From NCBI RefSeq assembly GCF_002899945.2, contig NZ_PPEG02000003.1:186001-250000 (forward strand): a DNA stretch of 64,000 bases, in the 5' to 3' direction. This stretch comes from Chryseobacterium viscerum (GTDB lineage: Bacteria; Bacteroidota; Bacteroidia; Flavobacteriales; Weeksellaceae). The notes under the pieces are model-generated. The model worked only from the letters and a program-made list of their open reading frames with translations, was not told the DNA's origin and made no database searches. Numbering within the stretch: the stretch's first letter is position 1; every line of letters starts with the position of its first letter. The translations under genes and the position numbers were made by a program. Below, piece after piece: positions 50,782 through 60,371 of the stretch.

Positions 50782-53691
50782 ATGCAAGGAAAAGGACTTA
50801 TTACAATTGTCGCTATTGTACTAGGGTTGATTTGCTTAAACGAGCTATTACCAACATGGTACGCCAGCAAAATTGAAAAGCAGGCAACTGCTATTGCAGG
50901 AGACAATCCGGAAAAGTATCAGAAAGAAATTGCTAAACTTTCTAAGGATACTTTGAATCTAGGATTCACAAAACTTTATTACACTAAAGCCAAAGACAAG
51001 GAAATGAAACTTGGTCTTGACCTTAAAGGGGGGATCAACGTTCTTTTGGAAATCAACCAAAGAGATCTTGTGAATGATTTAACCAATTATTCTACAAATC
51101 CTGTTCTTATTGAGGCTTTAAACAAAACGGATGAAGTACAGAAGAATTCTACAAGATCTTACATCGATAATTTCTTCGATCAGTTTGATGTTGTTAACAA
51201 AGCTAAAGGTACCAACCTTAAGTTGGCAGATCCGGATATTTTCGGAACAACAACACTTACTGAGGTGAAGTACAACACACCTGATGATCAGGTGAAAAGT
51301 ATTGTTAAAAGAAAAATCGATGCATCTGTAGGAACAGCTTTTGAGGTAATCAGAACGAGAATTGACAAGCTTGGAGCAATCCAGCCGAACGTTCAGAGAG
51401 TTCCTGGTACTGCTAGAATTTCTGTTGAAATGCCTGGTATGAAGGACATCGATAAAGTGAAGAAAATGCTTCAGACTTCTGCAAAACTTCAGTTCTGGGA
51501 AGTACAGCAAGTTCCTGAAATTGCACCTTATTTCCAGACTTTGACAACTATGGTTGCTGCAAAAGGAGATTCTATGGGGGTTGCAAAGAATGTGAACTTC
51601 ATGAACCTTCTACAGCTTGACAAATTAAGAACTAATGGTGTTGCTAACGTAAAGTTATCTGACACTGCAGTTGTAAACAAAATTTTAAATAGCAAAGTAG
51701 GTCAGTCTTTACGTCCTTCTAATATTAAATATACACAGTTCATGTGGGGTTACAAACCTGAGGCTACAGACAGCGAAAGCTTAGTATTGTATGCCATCAG
51801 AGGTAACATCAATCAAAAAGCTCCTGTAGACGGTGCTGTTGAAACTGCTAATATCAGCTATGATGAGCTGAGCAGAGTAGTGGTAGACATGCAGATGGAT
51901 TCCAAAGGAGCAAAAGAATGGAAAACTTTAACAGAGAAAAACGTAGGAAAACCGGTTGCCGTAACTCTTGATAACAGAGTATATACAGCTCCGAACGTTG
52001 TAAACGCTATTCCTAACGGTAGAACTCAAATTTCTGGTAACTTCTCTCAGGAGGAAGCTAAAGAATTGGTAGACGTTCTAGGTGCGGGTAAATTACCTGC
52101 AGGAGCAAAAGTAGTTCAGGCTACCGTTGTAGGACCATCTTTAGGTCAGGAAGCTATTGACTCTGGTTTAATGTCATTCCTGATTGCATTTGGAATTATC
52201 ATCGTTTATATCATTTTCTACTATGGTGGAGCTGGTGTTTATGCGGTAATTGCAATGGTGATCAACTTATTCTATATTTTCGGTATCATGGATTCTGGAG
52301 ACTTTACGCTTACGCTTCCAGGTATCGCAGGTATCGTTCTTACGATGGCCGTCGCCGTCGATACGAACGTTATCATTTATGAAAGAACTAAAGAAGAATT
52401 ATTCGCAGGAAAAAGTATTCTTGAAGCTTACAAAGATGGTTTCAAACATGCATTGAATGCGATTATTGATGGTCACACGACGACATTCTTAACGGCAGTT
52501 GTATTGTTCTTTTTCGGAACAGGGCCTATCAAAGGTTTCGCATTGACGTTGATGATCGGTATTTTGATGACATTATTTACATCGGTATTGCTTTCAAGAG
52601 TAATGATCTTCTCAAGATTAAATAAAGGAAAAGGTCTTTCTGTTTGGACGCCGGCTACGAAGAATTTATTCAGAAATACCTGGATCGATTTCATTGGAAA
52701 GAGAAAATATGCATACATCGTTTCTGCTATTCTTACCGTTATTTGTGTTGTTTCAATCGCAACTCACGGTTTCAAATACGGTATCGACTTTACGGGTGGT
52801 AGAAACTACGTCGTAAGATTTGATAAAGATGTAAAAGCTGAAGATGTTGAAGACAAATTAGTAGCTTTATTCAAAACTGAAGACGGTAAAAACTCTTCTG
52901 TAGAAGCTAAAACTTTCGGAAACAGCAAACAATTGAAGATTTCTACGGATTATCTTATCGAGGATGAATCTTTAAAAGCTGACCAGATTATTGAACAAAA
53001 ATTATTTGAAGGATTAAAAGGAAATTTACCGGCAGGAACAACATTGAAAGATTTCAAATCTGCTGATAAAGACCATGCAGGTATTGTTTCTTCTGAGAAA
53101 GTAGGACCTTCTGTTGCTGATGATATCCAGATTCACGGTATCTATGCGGTATTAGCTGCATTAGCAATGATCTTTGTTTATATCTTGATCAGATTTAGAA
53201 AGTGGCAGTTCTCCCTTGGAGCGGTTGCAGCTTTATTCCACGATGCGGTTATTATTTTAGGAACGTATTCATTACTTCACAAATACATGCCGTTCAACAT
53301 GGAAATCAATCAGGATTTCATTGCTGCGATTCTTACAGTATTGGGGTATTCAATCAACGATACGGTAATTATCTTCGACAGAATTAGAGAATACCTGAGA
53401 GAGAAAAAATCTTTAACATTAGCAGGTTTATTTGATGACTCTATCTCAAGTACATTGGGTAGAACATTCAACACCTCATTCACTACAATTTTGGTTATCC
53501 TTGCGATTTTCATCTTTGGTGGTGATAACTTAAGAGGATTCATGTTTGCGATGTTAATAGGTATTGGATTCGGTACTTACTCATCCATCTTTATTGCGTC
53601 TGCAATTGCTTATGACTTCCTGAAAACAGGAAAAGAAGAAGAGGTTCATGGAAGAACCACTTCTTCGAAAGAAGAACTTGCTTCAAAGTAA
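50782..53691 (+). CDS. secDF: SecDF fused protein-export subunit
   Basis: A 969-residue inner-membrane fusion of SecD and SecF, which uses the proton gradient to drive Sec translocation. The SecD half has an N-terminal helix, the P1 region with DLKGGINVLLEINQRDL, and the transmembrane motif GPSLGQEAIDSG near residue 450. The SecF half begins near residue 630 with KYGIDFTGGRNYVVRF and the matching motif GPSVADDIQIHG, then AVAALFHDAVIILGTYSL and VLGYSINDTVIIFDRIRE. Fusion of SecD and SecF is common in Bacteroidota. It stands alone between terminators. Confidence 0.97.
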   Translation: MQGKGLITIVAIVLGLICLNELLPTWYASKIEKQATAIAGDNPEKYQKEIAKLSKDTLNLGFTKLYYTKAKDKEMKLGLDLKGGINVLLEINQRDLVNDLTNYSTNPVLIEALNKTDEVQKNSTRSYIDNFFDQFDVVNKAKGTNLKLADPDIFGTTTLTEVKYNTPDDQVKSIVKRKIDASVGTAFEVIRTRIDKLGAIQPNVQRVPGTARISVEMPGMKDIDKVKKMLQTSAKLQFWEVQQVPEIAPYFQTLTTMVAAKGDSMGVAKNVNFMNLLQLDKLRTNGVANVKLSDTAVVNKILNSKVGQSLRPSNIKYTQFMWGYKPEATDSESLVLYAIRGNINQKAPVDGAVETANISYDELSRVVVDMQMDSKGAKEWKTLTEKNVGKPVAVTLDNRVYTAPNVVNAIPNGRTQISGNFSQEEAKELVDVLGAGKLPAGAKVVQATVVGPSLGQEAIDSGLMSFLIAFGIIIVYIIFYYGGAGVYAVIAMVINLFYIFGIMDSGDFTLTLPGIAGIVLTMAVAVDTNVIIYERTKEELFAGKSILEAYKDGFKHALNAIIDGHTTTFLTAVVLFFFGTGPIKGFALTLMIGILMTLFTSVLLSRVMIFSRLNKGKGLSVWTPATKNLFRNTWIDFIGKRKYAYIVSAILTVICVVSIATHGFKYGIDFTGGRNYVVRFDKDVKAEDVEDKLVALFKTEDGKNSSVEAKTFGNSKQLKISTDYLIEDESLKADQIIEQKLFEGLKGNLPAGTTLKDFKSADKDHAGIVSSEKVGPSVADDIQIHGIYAVLAALAMIFVYILIRFRKWQFSLGAVAALFHDAVIILGTYSLLHKYMPFNMEINQDFIAAILTVLGYSINDTVIIFDRIREYLREKKSLTLAGLFDDSISSTLGRTFNTSFTTILVILAIFIFGGDNLRGFMFAMLIGIGFGTYSSIFIASAIAYDFLKTGKEEEVHGRTTSSKEELASK

Positions 53692-53712
53692 TACAAACTA
53701 CAATAAATTAGT

Positions 53713-53741
53713 AAAAGCCTTTCGAAAGAAAGGCTTTTTTT
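53713..53741 (+). terminator. Intrinsic terminator after secDF
   Basis: AAAAGCCTTTC, GAAA, GAAAGGCTTTT plus T-run, 21 bp past the stop. Confidence 0.88.
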
Positions 53742-53905
53742 ATGCTCTTTATCCGCTTTATATATTGATCCCATTTACGTTATAAATTGATCTCTTACGA
53801 CCACATAGCCATGCCTCCACAAATGTTTTCACCTATTTTATATATTATTGATGTTATACTTCTTTAATACAGTGAAATTTAGAATCATTATTTTCCAGAT
53901 TTGAT

Positions 53906-53913
53906 TAATTTTG
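53906..53913 (+). promoter_or_regulatory. TAnnTTTG promoter of MFS transporter, near-leaderless
   Basis: TAATTTTG ends 7 bp before the ATG at 53921. Confidence 0.6.
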
Positions 53914-53920
53914 CACCATC

Positions 53921-55141
53921 ATGGAAAATTCAAGGAAAAAAGCGGCCATAGGCTTTATATTTATTACTTTACTGATCGATATTACAGGATGGGGAATCAT
54001 CATTCCTGTAGTTCCCAAATTGATTGAGGAACTCATTCATGCAGACATCAGTGAAGCTGCAAAATATGGGGGATGGCTGGGATTTGCCTACGCATTTACC
54101 CAATTTATATTCTCTCCGCTTGTTGGGAATCTGAGTGATAAATATGGACGAAGACCTATTATCCTGATTTCCCTTTTCGGTTTTGCAGTAGATTATATTT
54201 TCCTTGCATTGGCTCCCACGATATGGTGGCTGTTTTTAGGAAGGGTCATTGCCGGAATTACCGGGGCCAGTGTCACGACAGCCAGTGCCTATATTGCAGA
54301 TATTTCCACGGATGAAGACAGAGCTAAAAATTTCGGATTGATAGGAGCGGCTTTTGGGCTCGGATTTATTATAGGTCCGGTTCTGGGCGGGGTTCTTGGA
54401 CATTATGGTGCCAGAGTGCCTTTCTATGCTGCTGCGGGCTTGTGTCTGCTTAATTTCCTTTACGGATACTTCATCCTCCCTGAAAGTTTGGATAAAGATA
54501 AAAGAAGGGAGTTTAACTGGAAACGTGCGAATCCTATAGGCTCATTTAAGTTTTTAGGAAAGCATCCTGAAATTTCGGGACTTATTTTTTCATTAATATT
54601 GATTTATATTGCAGGCCATGCGGTACAGAGCAACTGGAGCTTCTTTACGATGTATAAGTTCAACTGGACAGAAAGGATGGTGGGGATCTCATTAGGAGTA
54701 GTAGGCTTATTGGTAGGGCTTGTACAGGGAGGTCTTATCAGATATACGACACCAAGGCTGGGAGAACAGAAAAGTATCTATTACGGATTGGCTTTCTATG
54801 CTGTAGGAATGTTGCTGTTTGCTTTTGCTTCTGAAGGATGGATGATGTTTGTGTTTTTGGTGCCGTACTGTTTAGGAGGAATCTGTGGTCCGGCTTTGCA
54901 ATCTGTCATTACGAAAAGCGTTCCTTCCAATGAACAGGGAGAACTTCAAGGGGCATTAACGAGTTTGATGAGTGCTACATCCATTATCGGACCTCCGATG
55001 ATGACGAATCTATTTTACTTTTTTACCCACGAAGAAGCGCCCTTCAAGTTTTCAGGAGCCCCCTTCTTTTTAGCATTTATTTTAATGGCTGTTAGTGTGG
55101 TGGTTACTTATTCTGCTTTTCAGAAACAAAAGAAAATATAA
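53921..55141 (+). CDS. MFS transporter, TCR/Tet-like (DHA1)
   Basis: A 406-residue inner-membrane efflux-type transporter with about twelve helices. Motif A follows helix 2 ([16 protein letters not shown]), and helices 4-5 include [25 protein letters not shown], as in the TetA-type DHA1 family of drug:proton antiporters. Close resemblance to TCR/Tet does not prove tetracycline export. A terminator follows, and the next gene is an arylamine N-acetyltransferase, a possible detoxification neighbour. Confidence 0.9.
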   Translation: MENSRKKAAIGFIFITLLIDITGWGIIIPVVPKLIEELIHADISEAAKYGGWLGFAYAFTQFIFSPLVGNLSDKYGRRPIILISLFGFAVDYIFLALAPTIWWLFLGRVIAGITGASVTTASAYIADISTDEDRAKNFGLIGAAFGLGFIIGPVLGGVLGHYGARVPFYAAAGLCLLNFLYGYFILPESLDKDKRREFNWKRANPIGSFKFLGKHPEISGLIFSLILIYIAGHAVQSNWSFFTMYKFNWTERMVGISLGVVGLLVGLVQGGLIRYTTPRLGEQKSIYYGLAFYAVGMLLFAFASEGWMMFVFLVPYCLGGICGPALQSVITKSVPSNEQGELQGALTSLMSATSIIGPPMMTNLFYFFTHEEAPFKFSGAPFFLAFILMAVSVVVTYSAFQKQKKI

Positions 55142-55174
55142 TTCTCTTTTTAGATATTAAACAAACAAAATAAA

Positions 55175-55210
55175 AAGGTTAAGGTGAATTTACATCTTAA
55201 CCTTATTTTT
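55175..55210 (+). terminator. Intrinsic terminator after MFS gene
   Basis: AAGGTTAAG, about 14 bases loop, CTTAACCTT, then T-rich tract. Confidence 0.8.
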
Positions 55211-55275
55211 TGCGGCTCTGTTTCAAAAATTATGTAAATTGTAATTGAACTTATGTTATTATTAAAGTTGATATC

Positions 55276-56076
55276 ATGGATGAGTTAAAAATAGAAAAAT
55301 ATTTAGAGCGGATTCATTACTCCGGAGAAGTAGAAACAAACCTTGAAACATTAAGGAAAATTCATCAGCTGCATCCTAAGTATATTCCTTTTGAGAATAT
55401 TGATTCTTATACAGGAACAGTTCCTTCTTTAGAGTTGAATGATATTTTCAAAAAACTGGTTATAGACTCCCGAGGAGGATATTGCTATGAGCAAAATCTG
55501 CTTTTAAGCGAGGTGTTACGATATTTAGGATTCAATGTAAAGCTTCAGCTGGGAAGGGTAGTATGGGGAAGACAGGAAGACAGCATTGCCGCGCAGACCC
55601 ATCTATTGCTTATTGTTGATTTTGAAGGGAAAAAATACGTGGTAGATTGCGGATTTGGTACAGCAACCCTTACGACACCTATACTTTTAGATGAAGAGGG
55701 ACAGCAGCAAACACCGAATGGGATATTTAAAATTTCCCATAAAGAAGAGACCTATACACTTTGGATGTGGAAAGAGCAATGGCTTCCGGTATATCGCTTT
55801 ATATTGGAGCATGTGGAACCTGCTGATCTTGATATTTCCAATTGGTATCTGTCTACCCACCCGGATTCTCATTTTAAGAACAAACTGATTCTTTCAAAAG
55901 TGGATGAGAATGTCCGTTATACTTATACAGATCGTGTACTGAATATCCGTTCTGATAATGGGGCGAAAGAATCCATATCCATAGAAAATGAAATGCAACT
56001 GTATGAAATATTGCTCAATACTTTTGGGTTAAAAGAAAATGCAATAGAAGCCCTGAAATCAAAAGCTGATGCTTGA
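55276..56076 (+). CDS. Arylamine N-acetyltransferase
   Basis: A 266-residue enzyme that moves acetyl from CoA to arylamines and hydrazines. The catalytic triad is visible: C70 in SRGGYCYEQN, H109 in AQTHLLLIVD and D124 in VVDCGFG. N-terminal ERIHYSGEVETNLETLRKIHQLHP and PFENID are also family features. It follows an MFS exporter but with a terminator between, so it is likely transcribed separately. Physiological role may be xenobiotic acetylation or arylamine-type metabolite synthesis. Confidence 0.94.
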   Translation: MDELKIEKYLERIHYSGEVETNLETLRKIHQLHPKYIPFENIDSYTGTVPSLELNDIFKKLVIDSRGGYCYEQNLLLSEVLRYLGFNVKLQLGRVVWGRQEDSIAAQTHLLLIVDFEGKKYVVDCGFGTATLTTPILLDEEGQQQTPNGIFKISHKEETYTLWMWKEQWLPVYRFILEHVEPADLDISNWYLSTHPDSHFKNKLILSKVDENVRYTYTDRVLNIRSDNGAKESISIENEMQLYEILLNTFGLKENAIEALKSKADA

Positions 56077-56109
56077 TGAAATTTAGAAATATAAATTTTT
56101 GACAATAAA

Positions 56110-56138
56110 AAACGGGAAGCTCAGCGAGCTTCCCGTTT
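56110..56138. terminator. Bidirectional terminator, NAT and lipoprotein genes
   Basis: AAACGGGAAGCTC, AGC, GAGCTTCCCGTTT: perfect 13-bp stem with A-run before and T-run after. Confidence 0.88.
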
Positions 56139-56167
56139 CTCTTAAAATCTGATTTTTATGAAAATTA

Positions 56168-57118
56168 TTATGGATAAAGGGATTTTGTCCCGTTACTTAC
56201 AATATTGCTGCCCAATCCTGAGAAAGACACCGAGAAATTGCTGGAGTTAAAGCTTAAAGAACCTGTAGGAGTGCAAAGTCCTAAAGCATAACGACATTGC
56301 CCGTAAGCTCCTGTTTTCTTTATGATTTTACTCTCACTTTTTGCTTTCCCTAAACTGATAGATCCCCAGTCGCTTACATCTGCATTGGAAACCGTAGAAC
56401 CGGAATAATAAATAGTAATCTGATATCCCGCTTCACCTCTTTTAGAACCCCATAGCCAGTTGGCGGTCCACCATTGTTTATACCATGTAGAAACTACTTT
56501 TGCAGCCGGATTATTGTTGGAAGCTTCCGAATTTCCGCGGGTATCCATCATGATAAGGCCTCCAAAGATATTATCCCAGATAATTCCTGAATCATTGTAA
56601 AAACATACCGTGGTAAATTTTCCGTTTTTGCTGTTCCAGGTTACTTCCATCACATTGGTGCCGGATTTCACTTCTTCGGTGATGGCTTCTTTTAATCCCT
56701 GCTGTGCTGTTGTAAGGTCGTCACCGCTGTATAGATCACCAATCTTCCCAATCTTTACAGAAGATGGATCCATAATGTTCCCGGATGCCACGTACTGGTC
56801 TTTATCGGCAATCAGACTTTTAGAAAGCTCAATACCTTTTGGGGTTAAAATTTTTCCCAGGACAGTCACTTTGTCAATCTGTAAGTCATTTTTCAAATAG
56901 ATCTCAAGATTTTTTCCGGATTCATTTAGCTGAAGTTGCACTGCATCCGGGAGAACCTGTGATGGGAGAGGAGTAATTTTCTTTTTCAGATCATCTGCGG
57001 TTACCCTGGCCTGAGCCGTTTCCTGTTGATTCATTTCGCTGTCTTCGTTACGGCAGCTGTGGAGTGCCAATACCGATAATACAGCGACAACTTTAAAAGT
57101 AGTCAATAGTTTTTTCAT
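56168..57118 (-). CDS. Hypothetical lipoprotein
   Basis: A 316-residue exported protein with signal ending LALHSC, a lipobox-like Cys followed by the acidic RNEDSEMNQQE. The N-terminal half (about 40-170) is Lys/Gln/Asp-rich, and the C-terminal half has Trp-rich STWYKQWWTANWLWGSKRG and a final GSLSFNSSNFSVSFSGLGSN. No family recognised. Probably surface-exposed. It ends at a bidirectional terminator and its upstream region is a repeat-rich stretch. Confidence 0.78.
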   Translation of the reverse strand: MKKLLTTFKVVAVLSVLALHSCRNEDSEMNQQETAQARVTADDLKKKITPLPSQVLPDAVQLQLNESGKNLEIYLKNDLQIDKVTVLGKILTPKGIELSKSLIADKDQYVASGNIMDPSSVKIGKIGDLYSGDDLTTAQQGLKEAITEEVKSGTNVMEVTWNSKNGKFTTVCFYNDSGIIWDNIFGGLIMMDTRGNSEASNNNPAAKVVSTWYKQWWTANWLWGSKRGEAGYQITIYYSGSTVSNADVSDWGSISLGKAKSESKIIKKTGAYGQCRYALGLCTPTGSLSFNSSNFSVSFSGLGSNIVSNGTKSLYP

Positions 57119-57527
57119 AATAAATATTTAATGGATTGTGTATCATAAATATACAGAATTATTGCGTAACTCTCATTGTTTTGAATTAAGTATTTGTTAA
57201 TTAATAGGTGATAGGTAGCAGATATTAGGTAGCAGGGATTAGGGGGTGAGTTTGAGAGTGGGATGGTTTGAGGGTTTTAGAGTTTAAAGTTCAGGGTTTA
57301 AAGTTTAAGGTTGTGAGTGACAAGGAATAAAAACAACCTGCAATTCATACCTCGCAACTCGAAACCAGAAACTCACAACAAAATAAACCTGCAATATTTA
57401 CCCCGAATTAAAATAAACTCGCAACAAATAAACTCTTCAACTCATACAACTTTTATAAAATCTTAAAATTTGTTTAAATTTTTTGTTTACAGTAAATAAA
57501 TGTAATAATCTTTCGTAATTTTACCGA
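57119..57527. repeat. Gene-free stretch with large dispersed repeat element
   Basis: No gene supported in 409 bases. From 57204 to about 57240 there are AGGTAGCAG/ATTAGG units, then AGTTTGAGAGTG (57252) and GTTTAAAGTT units (57282-57310), then ACCTCGCAACTCGAAACC (57348-57365) and related CGCAAC/CAACAA text up to 57430. The reverse complement of 60372-60535 shows the same order of units. The tatA promoter (weak TAATCTTTCG-like text near 57505) lies at the end. Confidence 0.7.
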
Positions 57528-57869
57528 ATGGAATTAAGCATTGGAGAAATGGCACTCATTGCCATTGCAATCGTTGTATTATTCGGACCGGATAAACTTC
57601 CTCAGATTGCGCGTGACTTAGGTGCAGGCGTTAGAAAAATGCGTGGAGCAGTAGAAGATATCAAAACTGAAATCATGAAGGAAACAGATAACCCTGTTTC
57701 TGAAATCAAACGTGAAATTGAGAAAGTAAAAGATGCTGCAAAAGATTTCAACCCTATGAATGATATCAAGAAAGATATTCTTACAGAACCGGGTTCTCTT
57801 GCTTCTAATGAACCTCCGAAACCGAAGCCTGCAGATGATGAGACCTATGAGGGACCTGTAAGCAGATAA
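57528..57869 (+). CDS. tatA: TatA/E-family twin-arginine translocase subunit
   Basis: A 113-residue protein with the TatA layout: a short N-terminal membrane helix (MALIAIAIVVLFGPDKLPQ) with the conserved FGPDKLP hinge, an amphipathic helix (IARDLGAGVRKMRGAVEDI), then a charged C-terminal tail ending in a Pro/Lys/Asp-rich stretch. TatA forms the pore for folded proteins in the Tat export pathway. TatB-like longer tails are not seen, but Bacteroidota often have only TatA/TatC, so TatA/E is the safest name. A tatC gene is not in this window. Confidence 0.92.
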   Translation: MELSIGEMALIAIAIVVLFGPDKLPQIARDLGAGVRKMRGAVEDIKTEIMKETDNPVSEIKREIEKVKDAAKDFNPMNDIKKDILTEPGSLASNEPPKPKPADDETYEGPVSR

Positions 57870-57872
57870 GGT

Positions 57873-58439
57873 ATGGAAGAGATTATTCAGGAAGATAAAA
57901 AGGTATTTCTTTACCTTAATAATTTGGGCGATTCATCTTTCGACCAATTTTGGATGCTGATTTCAAGTACCTGGATCTGGGTACCTCTTTATATTATATT
58001 TCTCTATTTTTTATACAAAAATCATAAACTAAGATCATTAGTTTTTATCCTTATATTTTTGGCCATTGGTGCAACGGTTTCTGACCAGTTGGCAAGTGTT
58101 TTCAAATATGGTGTGGCAAGGCTGAGACCCTGTCATGACCCCACTTTGGAACATCACATGAGAATTGTGAAATGCGGTGGACAGTTTGGGTTTTATTCTG
58201 CACATGCTTCCAATACCTTCTTTTTAGCTGCCTTTTTAAGTATTTTATTAAAAAATAAACTTAAATGGTTTCCATATGCTATATTTGTATGGGCTATAGT
58301 GGTTTCCTACAGCCGTATATATTTAGGAGTGCATTTCCCGATAGATATTTTGGTGGGGGCGTTTGTTGGATCTTTATTGGGAGTGATATTTGGTGCACTC
58401 GCCAAGAAAGTGATCAATAAACAATCTATAACCTCATGA
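57873..58439 (+). CDS. PAP2-family phosphatase
   Basis: A 188-residue membrane phosphatase (about five helices) of the PAP2 superfamily. The three phosphatase motifs are present: KYGVARLRP (K-x6-RP), FYSAHASNTF (PSGH is usual, here YSAH) and SRIYLGVHFPIDI (SR-x5-H-x3-D). It probably dephosphorylates undecaprenyl diphosphate or phosphatidate. It begins 3 bp after tatA and its stop overlaps the ATG of the TPR gene (ATGA), so all three are likely one operon. Confidence 0.92.
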   Translation: MEEIIQEDKKVFLYLNNLGDSSFDQFWMLISSTWIWVPLYIIFLYFLYKNHKLRSLVFILIFLAIGATVSDQLASVFKYGVARLRPCHDPTLEHHMRIVKCGGQFGFYSAHASNTFFLAAFLSILLKNKLKWFPYAIFVWAIVVSYSRIYLGVHFPIDILVGAFVGSLLGVIFGALAKKVINKQSITS

Positions 58440-59248
58440 AAAAAATTGTATTACTAGTAACTTCCCTCTGTTTATCTCTCAATTTTTACGCCCAGAATAA
58501 AAAACTGGCGGAAGAATGTTTTGCAAAGGCTGATTATAAATGTGCCGAAGAGCAGTATTTAAAACTGGCAGAGAAAGAGCAGATCCAGAAATTTCAGTCA
58601 GAATATTACGATTATCTCGGGACCGCTCAGCGAAGACTTGGAAAGACTACTCAGGCTTTTAAATCCTATGACTATGCTTTAAAAGCAAATCCCATGTCGG
58701 TTTCTGTGTATGTAAACCTGTCATCACTTTACAGCCAGAAAGGAAATAAGGTGAAAGCACTGGAATATATAGAAAAAGGACTTCAGGTGAATGCTGAAAC
58801 TCCGGATTTATATCTTACCCGTTCCAAAATCTATGACAGCCAGGGGAAAAAGGATCTTGCCATCAAAGATTTAAATCAGATTCTCACTTTTGCTCCCGAT
58901 AATATTTTTGCAAAAACCGGACTGGCCAATCTGAAAAAAAATAATGGCGACCTTGACGGAGCTTTGAAAGATTATAATACACTTCTTGCAGAGAAACCGG
59001 AATCCTTACTTTACAATGGACGTGCAGATGTATATTTTAAAATGAAAAAATATAAGGAAGCCCTTACCGATGCCAATAAAGCCATTTCGATAGATCCGAA
59101 ATTTGCGCAATCTTATGTGAGCAAAGCCATGATTTTGTTAGACACTTCCAAACTTAAAGAAGCCTGCGAAAATTTGAATAAAGCAGTAGCCTTGGGGTAT
59201 GAAAAAGCGGTGTTGACAGATTCTTATGCTAAATGTGCAAAGAAATAA
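58436..59248 (+). CDS. Secreted TPR-repeat protein
   Basis: A 270-residue exported protein with signal MKKIVLLVTSLCLSLNFYA and about six tetratricopeptide repeats from residue 25 on (ECFAKADYKCAEEQYLKL, AFKSYDYALKANPMSVSVYVN, ALEYIEKGLQVNAETPDLY, AIKDLNQILTFAPDNIFAK, ALKDYNTLLAEKPESLLY, ALTDANKAISIDPKFAQSY). A protein-interaction scaffold in the periplasm is likely. Its start overlaps the stop of the PAP2 gene by four bases. Confidence 0.92.
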   Translation: MKKIVLLVTSLCLSLNFYAQNKKLAEECFAKADYKCAEEQYLKLAEKEQIQKFQSEYYDYLGTAQRRLGKTTQAFKSYDYALKANPMSVSVYVNLSSLYSQKGNKVKALEYIEKGLQVNAETPDLYLTRSKIYDSQGKKDLAIKDLNQILTFAPDNIFAKTGLANLKKNNGDLDGALKDYNTLLAEKPESLLYNGRADVYFKMKKYKEALTDANKAISIDPKFAQSYVSKAMILLDTSKLKEACENLNKAVALGYEKAVLTDSYAKCAKK

Positions 59249-59339
59249 GCTGCCATTTTTCCATTCCAAATCATTTAGATAAATCATACTAAAATACCAA
59301 GACCTGGTGTAACTTAAAAAAACGAATAAAGAGATAGAG

Positions 59340-59792
59340 ATGTTGAATATTGTCCTTGTAGAGCCCGAAATACCCAATAATACAGGAAATATCGGAAGAT
59401 TATGTGTAGGAACAGAAAGTAAATTACATTTGATTCACCCTTTTGGATTTATTATTAATGATAAAAACCTAAAGCGTTCCGGATTGGATTATTGGGTACA
59501 TCTTGATGTTTCTGAATATGCAGATGTTGAAGAATGGATTAAAAATATTCCTGATCTATCCCGTGTTTTTTTAATGAGTTCACATGCTGAAAAATCATAT
59601 TTGGAAACCGATTTTCAGGATGGAGACTGGTTGGTTTTCGGAAAGGAGAGTGTAGGGCTGAGTAAAGACGTTTTAGACCGTTTTGAGAATCATTTGACCA
59701 TTCCTATGTCGAAACTGATCCGAAGCTTTAATATCGCCAATTCTGTTGCTTTTGTCATAGGCGAAGCAAAAAGGCAGATCAATCTGAAATAA
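59340..59792 (+). CDS. trmL: tRNA (cytidine(34)-2'-O)-methyltransferase
   Basis: A 150-residue SPOUT-class methyltransferase that 2'-O-methylates the wobble base of tRNA-Leu. Signatures: N-terminal VEPEIPNNTGNIGRLC, FGKESVGLSKDVL near residue 100 and the knot with IPMSKLIRSFNIANSVAFVIGEAKRQ near the end. Length normal. Its 91-bp upstream gap shows no strong promoter. Convergent with rlmH, another SPOUT enzyme. Confidence 0.95.
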   Translation: MLNIVLVEPEIPNNTGNIGRLCVGTESKLHLIHPFGFIINDKNLKRSGLDYWVHLDVSEYADVEEWIKNIPDLSRVFLMSSHAEKSYLETDFQDGDWLVFGKESVGLSKDVLDRFENHLTIPMSKLIRSFNIANSVAFVIGEAKRQINLK

Positions 59793-59847
59793 AAAATGAT
59801 TCTTTATTTTTTAAATAGAAAATAGGCCGTAAAGCCCACAGCAATAA

Positions 59848-59870
59848 AAACCCTTCTGAAAAAGAAGGGT
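59848..59870 (-). terminator. Terminator between trmL and rlmH
   Basis: AAACCCTTCT, GAAAA, AGAAGGGTTT; on the minus strand followed by TTTTATT, so it serves rlmH primarily. Confidence 0.7.
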
Positions 59871-60344
59871 TTAATCGTTATGATAAGGCTTGCCTTGCAA
59901 GATCTGATCTGCACGGTAAAGCTGTTCTACAATAAACAGGCGGATCATCTGATGCGTAAAAGTCATTTTGGATAAAGACATTTTTTCATTGGCTCTGCTG
60001 TAAATTTCTTCCGAAAATCCATAAGCTCCTCCTATCAGGATGTGTACTTTTTTCACGGAAGAATTCATCCAGGTATCAATTTTCTGTGAAAACTCACGGC
60101 TGGTAAATTGTTTTCCCTTTTCATCAAGAATGACTACCAGATCGTTTTTATCGATATGGTTTAAAAATAATTTGGCTTCTTCTTTTTTAAGAAGGTCAGG
60201 AGATAGGTTTTTGGCATTTTTAACATCCGGAATTTCATTAATTTCAAAATTCCAGTGTTTGGGTAATCGGTTGAGATAATAATTAATTAAAGACGTGATT
60301 TCCTTATCGTCTGTTTTACCGATACAAAGTAAACTGATTCGCAT
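59871..60344 (-). CDS. rlmH: 23S rRNA (pseudouridine1915-N3)-methyltransferase
   Basis: A 157-residue SPOUT methyltransferase that methylates pseudouridine 1915 in helix 69 of 23S rRNA using SAM. The conserved core HILIGGAYGFSEEI (SAM-binding knot, near residue 105) and the end MIRLFIVEQLYRADQILQGKPYH are clear. Start MRISLLCIGKTDDKEI is typical. A minus-strand TATCTTTG lies 19 bp upstream of the ATG. Confidence 0.97.
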   Translation of the reverse strand: MRISLLCIGKTDDKEITSLINYYLNRLPKHWNFEINEIPDVKNAKNLSPDLLKKEEAKLFLNHIDKNDLVVILDEKGKQFTSREFSQKIDTWMNSSVKKVHILIGGAYGFSEEIYSRANEKMSLSKMTFTHQMIRLFIVEQLYRADQILQGKPYHND

Positions 60345-60363
60345 TGTAAGAAGTTTCAGACGG

Positions 60364-60371
60364 CAAAGATA
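60364..60371 (-). promoter_or_regulatory. TAnnTTTG promoter of rlmH
   Basis: Minus-strand TATCTTTG; G at 60364 is 19 bp before the ATG at 60344. The dispersed repeat at 60372-60535 starts immediately upstream. Confidence 0.6.
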
